A stretch of 19,701 nt of DNA from an uncultured Selenomonadales bacterium (lineage in GTDB: Bacteria > Bacillota > Negativicutes > Selenomonadales > Selenomonadaceae). This document shows positions 12,854 to 19,701 of the stretch, in pieces. The stretch lies in NCBI GenBank assembly GCA_937877545.1, contig CALFJE010000136.1:1-19701 (forward strand). The letters are read 5' to 3'. The position numbers were made by a program, and so were the translations under genes. Positions within the stretch are counted from its first letter, which is position 1; the number at the start of each line of letters is the position of its first letter. The notes under the pieces are model-generated. The model had not been told where the DNA came from, searched no databases, and saw nothing but the letters and a program-made list of their open reading frames with translations.

Positions 12854-15800
12854 ATGCATAAGATATTGGAAGAGGCTCTGCGCGACGCCATGATTCGCGA
12901 GGCGGCAATTACATTCTCCAAACGCGGCGAATTCGTGATTTACGGCGTGACAGGCTCCCAAAAAGTCGTGCAGGCGGCGGCGGCGTACACGCTCAATCCG
13001 CGCCCGATGATAATCTTGACCGCCGGCAGAGAAAAAATCCAAGAGTGGTTCGACGATTTACGAGAACTGTTACCCGACGTGGAAGTCGCGGAACTGCCCG
13101 AATTGGATTTAATCGACGTGCAAGCCGGAACAATCGGGCTGGAGCGGCAAGCCAAACGTTTGGCGATTTTGGCAAGGCTCCTGCGCGGCGAACCGCTTAT
13201 CGTGCTTGCCTCGGCGACGGCGGCTGTCAAAAAAGATTTATCGCGGCGGGATTTTTTGAAGTTCCAACTGCGAATCGGCGTCGGACAACATTTATCGCTT
13301 GAAGATTTTATCGATAAGCTCCGCGAATTCGGCTACGAGCGTGCGGACGAGATTGACGCTTTGGGCAAGTACAGCGTGCACGGCGGCATTGTCGACTTTT
13401 TCCCGATTAACGAGCCGACGCCTTACCGCGCAGAATTTTTCGGCGATGTTATCGATTCGATTCGCGCCGTTGACTTTGAGACCCTCCGCTCCCGCAAAAA
13501 GATTCAAGCCGTCACGATTTTGCCCGTTAAAAAATTCGGCGGGACGAGCGAACCTTGTCTGAATTGCGCGGGCGAGGGCGGCACCGTCATTTTCGACGAA
13601 CCTGCGCGGATTTTCGAGGCGATTCGCAACTTGACCGTCGAAGACCCCGCGCTCAAGAAAAAAATCTTTACGTTCGAGCAACTGATTAAAAGCTCCCGCG
13701 CCGGCACGCTGATTCACTTCGAGCTGATGTTGAAAAACGTTCGCGGCTTGGAGCCTCAAGAATCAATCGGCATAACCGCCGCCAACGTCACGAGCTTTCA
13801 AGGGCAAACGAAATTTTTTCTGGAGGAAATATCGCGGCTCCTCGACCTCAAGCATAAAATTTTTATACTGTTCGCAAGTCAAGCCAAACTTAACGGCGTC
13901 ATGAAGTTGCTTTACGAAAACAATCTGACGGGCGTCGAATTGCAAATCGGCACGCTGAGCGACGGCTTCACCTTCCCCAACGCCCGCTTGACCGTCCTCA
14001 CCGAGAAAAATATTTTCGGCGGACAGGTGCGTCGCCAACGCGTTAAGGTCGTCGACAACGCCGACAGGATTCGCAGTTTCAACGACATTCACCCCGGCGA
14101 TTACGTCGTGCACGTCGAAAACGGTATCGGCAAGTATCTCGGCGTCGAGACGCTGGAGTTCAACGGCGTGCACAGCGATTTTCTCCATATCCAATACGGC
14201 GGCGCGGATAAGCTGTTCCTCCCCGTTGAGCAGGTGCACTATCTGCAAAAATATATTTCGGGTGACGGCGCGGTTCCAAAGTTATCGCGGTTGGGTTCGG
14301 GCGATTGGGTTAGGGCAAAGGCGCGGGCGTCCGCCGCTGTCGAAGACATTGCCGAGAAACTTTTGGGGCTGTACGCGCAACGTCAAGCCGCGCAGGGTTT
14401 TGCCTTCGCCGAGGACGACGCCACTCAGCGCGAATTTGAAGACGCCTTCCCCTACGAGGAGACCGCCGATCAGATTCGAGCCGTCGAGGACATCAAGCGC
14501 GACATGGAGCAATCGCGCCCTATGGACAGGCTGATTTGCGGCGACGTGGGCTTCGGCAAGACGGAGCTGGCGATACGGGCGGCTTACAAGGCGGCTATGA
14601 ACGGCAAACAATGCGCGGTGCTCGTCCCGACGACGGTTTTGGCGCAGCAACACTATCAGACGTTCTCGGAGCGATTCGCGGGCTTCCTGCCGACCGTCGA
14701 CGTGATTTGCCGTTTCCGCACGCCCAAGGAGCAACGAATTACTTTGCAAAAAGTCCGCGCAGGTCAAGTCGACGTGCTAATCGGGACGCACGCCATTTTA
14801 TCGAGCCGCATAGAATTCAAGGATTTGGGCTTGCTGATAATCGATGAGGAACAACGCTTCGGCGTCAAGCAAAAGGAACGGATACGGGCTTTAAGCGCGG
14901 GCGTGGACGTTTTGACATTAAGCGCGACGCCGATACCGCGCACGTTGCACATGAGCCTGGTCGGGGCGCGGGACATGAGCCTGATAGAAACCGCGCCGGC
15001 GGAGCGATTCGCGGTGCAAACGTACATAATCGAGGACGACGACGCGATAATCGCCGAGGCGATTCAGCGGGAGATACGGCGGGGCGGGCAAGTTTATTTC
15101 GTGTACAATCGGATAGAGACGATAGACCGCATGCGCGAGCGATTAACGGCGTTGGTGCCTGAAGCGCAAATCCGAACGGCGCACGGGCAAATGGCGGAGA
15201 ATTTCCTGGAACAAATCATGATGGACTTTTACGAGGGCGCGTTCAACGTGTTGCTGACGACGACGATAATCGAGAGCGGCTTGGACGTAGCCAACGCCAA
15301 CACGATAATCGTCTACGACGCGGATAATTTCGGCTTGGCGCAACTTTACCAAATGCGGGGGCGCGTGGGGCGGTCAAGTTGGATGGCGTTCGCGTACTTC
15401 GTTCACCGAGCGGAGAGAATTTTATCCGAGAACGCGGAGAAACGCCTGCAAGCCATGCGGGAATTCGCGCAACTGGGCGCGGGCTTCAAAATCGCCATGA
15501 AGGACTTGGAGATACGCGGCGCGGGGAATTTACTCGGAGCGCAACAGCACGGGCATATCGCGAGCGTGGGCTTCGAGATGTATTGCCGGCTTTTGGAGGA
15601 GGCGGTGCAAAAACTTCAGCACAAGGAAATTGAGCGCGTGGAGGTGCCCGACCCGATAATCAGCTTGCCGGTCGAGGCGTTCATAGACCGCGAATACATA
15701 TCGAACGCGACGGATAAGATAGAAATTTATCGGCGACTGGTAGCCGTTCGCGAGGACAAGGAGATTAAGGACTTGCGCGAGGAATTGGAAGACCGCTTCG

Positions 15801-16084
15801 GGAAAATAACGGAGCCTGTCGAAAATCTCTTGCAGGTGACGCGGCTCCGCATTGCGGCAAAGATTTTGGGCGTGCGTTCGATTCTGGAAAAGAATTTGCG
15901 CGTCGAGATAATCTTCGGCGATTTGGAAGGCGTCAACGCGCAGGGGATTATCGAGCTGTCGAAAATCTTCCGCAACGATTTCCGATTCGTCGAGACCGCG
16001 CAACGGATTTTTATAACATTCAAGACAAAAAAGAATTTGCTCGTGCGCCTCGTGAGCGTGCTGAAGGCTCTGACGCCGCGATAA
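12854..16084 (+). CDS. mfd: Transcription-repair coupling factor Mfd
   Basis: A 1076-residue ATP-dependent DNA translocase that removes stalled RNA polymerase from damaged template and recruits UvrA. Parts seen in order: the UvrB-like N-terminal module (about 1-340, including SVHGGIVDFFPINEPTPYRA), the CarD-like RNA-polymerase-interaction domain (about 410-480, IHPGDYVVHVENGIGKYLGV), and the RecG-like motor with Walker A GDVGFGKTELA (Lys569), DEEQ box (Asp664), SATPIPRTLH, and motif VI QMRGRVGRS. A C-terminal TRCF domain follows (about 945-1060). It is slightly shorter than typical (about 1150) without an obvious missing domain. TGAGGAGG precedes the ATG. Monocistronic, between two terminators. 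Confidence 0.96.
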   Translation: MHKILEEALRDAMIREAAITFSKRGEFVIYGVTGSQKVVQAAAAYTLNPRPMIILTAGREKIQEWFDDLRELLPDVEVAELPELDLIDVQAGTIGLERQAKRLAILARLLRGEPLIVLASATAAVKKDLSRRDFLKFQLRIGVGQHLSLEDFIDKLREFGYERADEIDALGKYSVHGGIVDFFPINEPTPYRAEFFGDVIDSIRAVDFETLRSRKKIQAVTILPVKKFGGTSEPCLNCAGEGGTVIFDEPARIFEAIRNLTVEDPALKKKIFTFEQLIKSSRAGTLIHFELMLKNVRGLEPQESIGITAANVTSFQGQTKFFLEEISRLLDLKHKIFILFASQAKLNGVMKLLYENNLTGVELQIGTLSDGFTFPNARLTVLTEKNIFGGQVRRQRVKVVDNADRIRSFNDIHPGDYVVHVENGIGKYLGVETLEFNGVHSDFLHIQYGGADKLFLPVEQVHYLQKYISGDGAVPKLSRLGSGDWVRAKARASAAVEDIAEKLLGLYAQRQAAQGFAFAEDDATQREFEDAFPYEETADQIRAVEDIKRDMEQSRPMDRLICGDVGFGKTELAIRAAYKAAMNGKQCAVLVPTTVLAQQHYQTFSERFAGFLPTVDVICRFRTPKEQRITLQKVRAGQVDVLIGTHAILSSRIEFKDLGLLIIDEEQRFGVKQKERIRALSAGVDVLTLSATPIPRTLHMSLVGARDMSLIETAPAERFAVQTYIIEDDDAIIAEAIQREIRRGGQVYFVYNRIETIDRMRERLTALVPEAQIRTAHGQMAENFLEQIMMDFYEGAFNVLLTTTIIESGLDVANANTIIVYDADNFGLAQLYQMRGRVGRSSWMAFAYFVHRAERILSENAEKRLQAMREFAQLGAGFKIAMKDLEIRGAGNLLGAQQHGHIASVGFEMYCRLLEEAVQKLQHKEIERVEVPDPIISLPVEAFIDREYISNATDKIEIYRRLVAVREDKEIKDLREELEDRFGKITEPVENLLQVTRLRIAAKILGVRSILEKNLRVEIIFGDLEGVNAQGIIELSKIFRNDFRFVETAQRIFITFKTKKNLLVRLVSVLKALTPR

Positions 16085-16087
16085 ACG

Positions 16088-16122
16088 AAAATCCCTCCGA
16101 CCGTGCGCCGAAGGGATTTTTT
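16088..16122. terminator. Bidirectional terminator between mfd and the convergent DUF6033-like gene
   Basis: AAAATCCCT and AGGGATTTT form a 9-bp stem with a 15-base loop, flanked by T runs for the plus strand (six T, 16117-16122) and, more weakly, the minus strand. It serves both genes that end here. Confidence 0.85.
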
Positions 16123-16131
16123 ATCGTCGAT

Positions 16132-16767
16132 TTAAATCGTTATGTCTATGGCGTTTTGCTTGCGATAGGTGTCGTTGTCTTTAAGGCGGAGTTCGTTGTC
16201 AATCTGCGTGAGCTGACGTTGCAAATCGGCATTCGGATTCGCCGCCGTTGTAATTTGCTGTTCAAGTTGCGCCTTCCTTAGCTTGAGCTTGCGAATTTCG
16301 GCGTCAACCTTATCCGTCGAGAGCGTCGTTGATTTTTTCGGCAAGCGTCCTGCCAAACGTTGCCTTTCCTCCTCGGTGAAGTGCATGAGCGTCCGCGCAG
16401 GTTTATCGTCGCCGGTTTGACTGATAGCCCACATGCTGAGTTCGCCTTTGCCGTCGATAACAAAGCCCTGCGCCTTAAGCCCCGGACGATTCGCCGAATT
16501 TTTCAACGCGTTGTCGCAGTCGTAAATCAGAGCCTCGTACTCCAAACGCTTGGCGGGGTCATTCGCCATTTGACGCAGGATATTGGGCGCGATGGTGATG
16601 TTGTTGGTGCCGGTGCCGCCGAAGGGTTGAGTTCCGACGCCGAACTTGACATCCTTAAACTGCTTGGACAAGTCGCCGAGGACGTTATCGGAGGCTTCGT
16701 CTGCGCGGGCTTGAGCGTAAGCCGCCGCCGTCTCCGTGACATAAGAATTCCCGATTTTCACAGCCAT
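16132..16767 (-). CDS. DUF6033-like protein, divergent partner of the next gene
   Basis: A 211-residue protein I do not recognise with certainty. It has no signal peptide or membrane segment. The N-terminus VKIGNSYVTETAAAYAQ is followed by a block ITIAPNILRQMANDPAKRLE, a small domain about 110-150, and a C-terminal coiled coil (about 160-205, rich in Lys/Gln/Leu heptads). The general layout (N-terminal NSY segment, then a short strand followed by a helix with an (R/E)QMA core, then a mixed domain) matches that of the divergently transcribed 249-residue neighbour, which suggests distant paralogy within the DUF6033 group. The ATG follows GGAAGGAG. Function unknown. Confidence 0.6.
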   Translation of the reverse strand: MAVKIGNSYVTETAAAYAQARADEASDNVLGDLSKQFKDVKFGVGTQPFGGTGTNNITIAPNILRQMANDPAKRLEYEALIYDCDNALKNSANRPGLKAQGFVIDGKGELSMWAISQTGDDKPARTLMHFTEEERQRLAGRLPKKSTTLSTDKVDAEIRKLKLRKAQLEQQITTAANPNADLQRQLTQIDNELRLKDNDTYRKQNAIDITI

Positions 16768-16801
16768 GTTAATCAGTCTCCTTCCGTTGGATTCGGCTTA
16801 A

Positions 16802-16831
16802 ATACTACATTAACTTTTGCTTAAAGGTCAA
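16802..16831 (-). promoter_or_regulatory. Promoter of the 211-residue DUF6033-like gene
   Basis: On the minus strand TTGACC, an 18-base spacer and TAGTAT lie about 35 bases upstream of the start codon. Confidence 0.65.
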
Positions 16832-16850
16832 GTAAAATTTTGACGCCGCA

Positions 16851-16879
16851 TTGAAAAAATTTGCGCCGCGTGATAAAAT
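16851..16879 (+). promoter_or_regulatory. Promoter of the 249-residue DUF6033 gene
   Basis: TTGAAA, a 17-base spacer and TAAAAT preceded by TGA (extended -10). The two divergent -35 boxes are only about 20 bases apart. Confidence 0.7.
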
Positions 16880-16922
16880 TCGTTCACTAATGGATTGAAT
16901 TTTTGTTAGGGAGGGACATCTC

Positions 16923-17672
16923 ATGACGAACGCGATTAACTCAAGCTATTTCCTGCAATATCAGAAGGCGGAACAGCTTGGCAAACATGCGGCGAATCAA
17001 GGCAAATCGGCGGATGCAAATCTTTTGGCGGACTATGCCGCCGACGTCAGCGTTGAAATTTCCGACGCGGGACTCCAAGCACTGTCCAAGGCGCAGTCCG
17101 AGCAGTCCGACGAGAGCAAGCTTTCCGCCAAGGCGCAGAGTTATCTGTCGACGCTCCGTGAGAAATACGGCGATTATGACTTCATCGTCTCCAACGATTT
17201 GGACGCTTCGCAGACGGTCGGCAGCGACAAGGATTATTCGGTTCTCCTCACCGCCGAGGAAGTCGAGCGCATGGCGGCGGACGACGAATACGCCGAAAAA
17301 GTTATGGGGCAGGTCGGCGACGCCGTCGACATTCTCAAGGGCTTGTCGGAAAAAGATTTGGGCGAAGGCGTCCAATTCTCTCAGCTCAGCGTGACCTTCG
17401 ACAGCGACGGCAACATGAAACTTTTCGCGCAACTGGAAAAGCTTTCCGCCGACCAAAAGGAACGCTTGGAGGAGGCTCGTGAAAAACGCGCCGAGGAAAA
17501 AGCCGACGCCGATAAAAAGGCTCAAGCCGCCAAGGACGACGAATCCAAAGATGACGGCATGCCGATAACCTTCCAGAGCGCGGACGTCGAGGCTGATTCG
17601 GAGGAAGAATTGCTTAAGAAAATCTTTGAGATTGATTGGAGCAAAATCCCCGCCGAGATAACTTACATTTAA
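16923..17672 (+). CDS. DUF6033 family protein
   Basis: A 249-residue protein of a Firmicutes family of unknown function. Conserved features are LSAKAQSYLSTLREKYGDYD, FIVSNDL, the strand YSVLLTAEEVERMAADDEYA and the following helix, then VQFSQLSVTFDSDGNMKLF, all between residues about 66 and 160. The C-terminal third is a highly charged helix (about 165-200, rich in Glu/Lys/Ala) with a short conserved end (EEELLKKIFEIDWSKIPAEI). No signal peptide, membrane segment or Cys is present, so it is probably cytoplasmic. GGGAGGG precedes the ATG by 6 bases. It shares a divergent promoter region with a shorter possible paralogue. The last four codons form the left edge of a 182-bp tandem duplication. 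Confidence 0.7.
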   Translation: MTNAINSSYFLQYQKAEQLGKHAANQGKSADANLLADYAADVSVEISDAGLQALSKAQSEQSDESKLSAKAQSYLSTLREKYGDYDFIVSNDLDASQTVGSDKDYSVLLTAEEVERMAADDEYAEKVMGQVGDAVDILKGLSEKDLGEGVQFSQLSVTFDSDGNMKLFAQLEKLSADQKERLEEAREKRAEEKADADKKAQAAKDDESKDDGMPITFQSADVEADSEEELLKKIFEIDWSKIPAEITYI

Positions 17673-17681
17673 TCGCTAAGC

Positions 17682-17725
17682 AAAAAAATTATCCCCCGTG
17701 CGATTCAACTTTGCGCGGGGGTTTT
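17682..17725. terminator. Terminator, first copy
   Basis: CCCCCGTGC and GCGCGGGGG pair (one wobble) around an 11-base loop, with TTTT on the plus strand and seven T on the minus strand. It ends the DUF6033 gene. Confidence 0.85.
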
Positions 17726-17740
17726 CGTTTGCCTTAAGGT

Positions 17741-17842
17741 TCAGCCTTTGAGGAACGGGAACTTTTCCGTTAAATCCTCGTTCGTGTCCTTGATGTGCGG
17801 GTGCGGAATGCCGAAGTCGAGCTTGTAAAATTCCGGCGAATC
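17741..17842 (-). pseudogene. Dead copy of the GH32 C-terminus, from the tandem duplication
   Basis: 33 codons plus stop, matching the end of the adjacent GH32 gene (EFYKLDFGIPHPHIKD and LTEKFPFLKG). Of five base differences, three are silent; one changes Leu to Pro and one Thr to Asn. It has no start and cannot be a gene by itself; it lies downstream of the true stop codon. Confidence 0.9.
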
Positions 17843-17863
17843 ACTTGCATTTAATCGCTAAGC

Positions 17864-17907
17864 AAAAAAATTATCCCCCGTGCGATTCAAGCTTGCGCGG
17901 GGGTTTT
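17864..17907. terminator. Terminator, second copy, serving the GH32 gene
   Basis: The same hairpin as at 17682-17725, with two changed loop bases. On the minus strand it lies 20 bases past the GH32 stop with a seven-T tail. Confidence 0.85.
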
Positions 17908-17922
17908 CGTTTGCCTTAAGGT

Positions 17923-19470
17923 TCAGCCTTTGAGGAACGGGAATTTTTCCGTTAAATCTTCGGTCGTGTCTTTGATGTGCGGGTGCGGAATGCCGAAGTC
18001 GAGCTTGTAAAATTCCAGCGAATCGATTTCAAGCAGTCCGTTTTCGGGTATGAAAATAATTTTCTGCGAAGTGCGCTTGGGATAAATCCTCGCCGAAAGG
18101 ACTTCCGCGCCGTCGTTGATGAAAACTTCCACGCTGGAGCGGTCGATAAAGATGTGGAGCTTGAGCTTGTCTTGCGGCTCGATTTGGATTTCGCGAACAG
18201 ACGCTATCCCGTTGATTACTTCGCCGGCGTTGGTGCGGTCAAACTTGAAAATGCCGCTCGAATTGTAAGACATAACGGTCTGCTCGATGTCGGAGGCACG
18301 CACGGCGATAGAAAATTTCTTGGACTCCGCCGCGTCAATCGTCAAAACAAGTTCGCAAGCCTCGCCCGCAACGCCCTCGAACGTCGTCGCCTCGTCAATC
18401 ACAACGTCTTTAAGCGTTATCGGCTTCCACTTGCGGAGCTTTTCGAGTTCCTTGACGGGCGTAGAGATGATTTTGCCGTCCTTAACGTGAAGCTCGCGGG
18501 GAACGGTCATTTGCCCCGCCCAGCCGTCTTTAGCCTCGTGCATGTCAACGTTCCACATGTCCATCCAGCCGATAATAACCGACCTGCCGTCGGGCGTCTG
18601 CATAACTTGCGGCGCGTAGAAGTCAAAGCCCTTGTCCAGATATTGGAAGTCGCCGTGGCTGAAAATACCCGACCTGTAGTTGAGCTTGCCGATAAGGACG
18701 CCCGCCACTTTGTCGCCATAAAATTTGCCGTCTTCTGTGTTCAAGTCCATGGGCGAAAGAATCAACACGTCTTGCCCGTCAATATCTGCAAAGTTGGGGC
18801 ATTCCCACATGCCGCCGAGGTCTTCACTCCGCGCAGAGATGGCTTTGAAACGCCACGATTTGACCAAGTCTTTCGACTCGAACAGGAGGATTTGCCCGTG
18901 CGTCATATCGGGCGTACGCGAGCCGAGTACCGCATAATATTTGCCGTTGTGCTCCCAAACCTTCGGGTCGCGAATGTCATGGATAGAAACGTCTTTGTCC
19001 GCAACGTCGACGTCCTCGATAACGGGATTTTTTTCGGACTTTGTAAAGTGAACGCCGTCCTCCGAGGAGGCAAGGCATTGGAATTCGATATGAGCGTAAC
19101 CGACAGCGGCTTCTTCTTCGGGCGTTGCGCTGAGGTGCCCCGTGTACATGAGATAAAGCTTGCCGTCCTTTTCGATAGCGGAGCCGCTGAAGCAACCGCC
19201 GCCCTGTTCGTAAGGCTCTTCGGGCTTGAGGGCAATGGGCAAGTGTTTCCAATAGGCGAGGTCGTCGCTGACGACGTGCCCCCAATGCATGGGACCCCAT
19301 TGCGGCGCGTAGGGGTAATGCTGATAGAAGAAATGATATTGCCCTTTGTAAAAGCACATGCCGTTAGGGTCGTTACACCAGCCGAACGGCGGCGCAATGT
19401 GATAGCGCGGATACCAGCGGGCGTCCGTCACCTGCGAAAAAGTTTTGTAGTCCTCAATCTGTTCTGACAT
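17923..19470 (-). CDS. Sucrose-6-phosphate hydrolase / beta-fructofuranosidase (GH32)
   Basis: A 515-residue glycoside hydrolase family 32 enzyme. All three catalytic carboxylates are visible: nucleophile Asp34 in GWCNDPNG, transition-state Asp168 in the RDP motif (DIRDPKVW) and acid/base Glu223 in MWECPNF. The five-bladed propeller (about 19-340) is followed by the beta-sandwich C-terminal domain (about 365-495, with LHIFIDRSSVEVFINDG). No signal peptide is present, so it acts in the cytoplasm, most simply on sucrose-6-phosphate (EC 3.2.1.26, the ScrB/SacA role), giving glucose-6-phosphate and fructose. No sucrose PTS permease is visible in the window, so a sucrose or fructan-oligomer substrate remains possible. 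AAGGAG precedes the ATG. The last 34 codons, stop included, are duplicated downstream. Confidence 0.9.
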   Translation of the reverse strand: MSEQIEDYKTFSQVTDARWYPRYHIAPPFGWCNDPNGMCFYKGQYHFFYQHYPYAPQWGPMHWGHVVSDDLAYWKHLPIALKPEEPYEQGGGCFSGSAIEKDGKLYLMYTGHLSATPEEEAAVGYAHIEFQCLASSEDGVHFTKSEKNPVIEDVDVADKDVSIHDIRDPKVWEHNGKYYAVLGSRTPDMTHGQILLFESKDLVKSWRFKAISARSEDLGGMWECPNFADIDGQDVLILSPMDLNTEDGKFYGDKVAGVLIGKLNYRSGIFSHGDFQYLDKGFDFYAPQVMQTPDGRSVIIGWMDMWNVDMHEAKDGWAGQMTVPRELHVKDGKIISTPVKELEKLRKWKPITLKDVVIDEATTFEGVAGEACELVLTIDAAESKKFSIAVRASDIEQTVMSYNSSGIFKFDRTNAGEVINGIASVREIQIEPQDKLKLHIFIDRSSVEVFINDGAEVLSARIYPKRTSQKIIFIPENGLLEIDSLEFYKLDFGIPHPHIKDTTEDLTEKFPFLKG

Positions 19471-19487
19471 AAAATCACTCCTTAATA

Positions 19488-19501
19488 TGATAACGTTTTA
19501 A
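19488..19501. promoter_or_regulatory. Candidate LacI-family (ScrR- or CcpA-like) operator upstream of the GH32 gene
   Basis: TGATAACGTTTTAA is a CG-centred, imperfectly symmetric 14-mer, as bound by LacI-type regulators, 17 bases upstream of the GH32 start codon. No convincing -10/-35 pair was found beside it, and no LacI-family gene lies in the window. Confidence 0.35.
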
Positions 19502-19541
19502 AAGCCGCCGCGTATGACGCAATAACCGCCGCCGTACTTTA

Positions 19542-19701
19542 GAGCCGCCAAGGATGGCGGCTCGCCGCGACTTGAAACCTGGAAGGTTTCATAGCGGCAC
19601 GGGCGGCTTCCGAAGAGCGCGGACGTTGGAGCAGTGGCTAGTATCCGCCCCACGCGTAGTGGCGGGTTTCTTTGCTACTTTCTTTGCCCGGACAAAGAAA
19701 G
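19542..19701. repeat. Cluster of inverted repeats, probable multicopy intergenic element (cut by window edge)
   Basis: The region beyond the GH32 gene has no credible ORF but four inverted repeats in a row: GAGCCGCC/GGCGGCTC (19542-19563); a nested GCCGC/GCGGC plus TGAAACCT/AGGTTTCA (19564-19598); CCG-CCAC/GTGG-CGG (19645-19665); and perfect CTTTCTTTG/CAAAGAAAG with a 6-base loop (19678-19701). The TTTCTTTGCTACTTTCTTTG run resembles repeats often seen between genes in several bacterial groups. It could be a repeat family, a structured RNA, or both; it continues past the window. Confidence 0.5.

Larger units (their letters stand above)
17661..18024. repeat. 182-bp direct tandem duplication (two copies)
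   Basis: 17661-17842 and 17843-18024 are adjacent copies of the same 182 bases, differing at about eight positions by eye (about 96% identical). Each unit spans the last codons of the DUF6033 gene, its terminator and the last 34 codons (minus strand) of the GH32 gene. The join carries at most the two-base match AT, so it looks like a simple slippage or short-homology duplication that has since drifted. Confidence 0.93.

Noticed and set aside
17661..18024. Insertion-sequence or CRISPR-type repeat
   Set aside because: There are only two adjacent copies of 182 bases with no spacers, no terminal inverted repeats and no transposase; a local tandem duplication explains it.
17977..19467. 496-codon open frame on the plus strand across the GH32 gene
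   Set aside because: It is the antisense shadow of a gene with all GH32 catalytic motifs. It has no ribosome site and no recognisable domains; the long frame arises from high GC and codon bias.

Overview
The window is bacterial chromosome, about 55% GC by eye, tightly packed with housekeeping and sugar-metabolism genes. Strong AGGAGG-type ribosome sites, frequent GTG starts, a Firmicutes-style pheS-pheT-zapA order, DUF6033-type proteins and an RTX-like adhesin remnant together suggest a Gram-negative-walled Firmicute of the Negativicutes (Selenomonadales). The lineage is an inference from family knowledge and has not been tested by search.

Layout. 1-203 (minus) is the N-terminus of enolase with a clear promoter. 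333-527 (minus) is an orphan C-terminal fragment of an RTX/beta-roll repeat protein. 577-4558 (minus) is the pheS-pheT-zapA operon; its PheT carries an unusual insertion of about 80 residues in the B5 domain. 4775-5686 (plus) is a DUF2156 protein whose promoter diverges from pheS and appears to share the same palindromic -35 hexamer. 5750-6127 (minus) is a small ribbon-helix-helix-like protein. 6128-6405 has no gene but holds a short stretch resembling an rRNA-operon spacer.

6406-12718 is a sugar region. A eukaryotic-type hexokinase and a GntR/FadR-family regulator lie on the minus strand. Facing them on the plus strand is a mannitol operon: mtlA (fused IICBA), an exported cupin, a cytoplasmic cupin, and mtlD. 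Two GTCC/GGAC inverted repeats sit between gntR and mtlA, each just upstream of one promoter. Mannitol would enter as mannitol-1-phosphate through MtlA and be oxidised to fructose-6-phosphate by MtlD; hexokinase would feed free hexoses into the same pool. At 17923-19470 (minus) a GH32 sucrose-6-phosphate hydrolase would supply glucose-6-phosphate and fructose.

12854-16084 (plus) is mfd, the transcription-repair coupling factor. 16132-17672 is a divergent pair of DUF6033-type proteins of unknown function. An exact 182-bp tandem duplication (17661-18024, about 96% identical) joins the 3' end of the second of these to the 3' end of the GH32 gene and leaves a dead copy of that gene's last 33 codons. 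The window ends in about 160 bases of successive inverted repeats that look like a multicopy intergenic element. I found no CRISPR array, tRNA, complete rRNA, transposase or prophage gene. The strongest leads are the PheT insertion, the mtl operator architecture with its two cupins, the DUF6033 pair and the tandem duplication.
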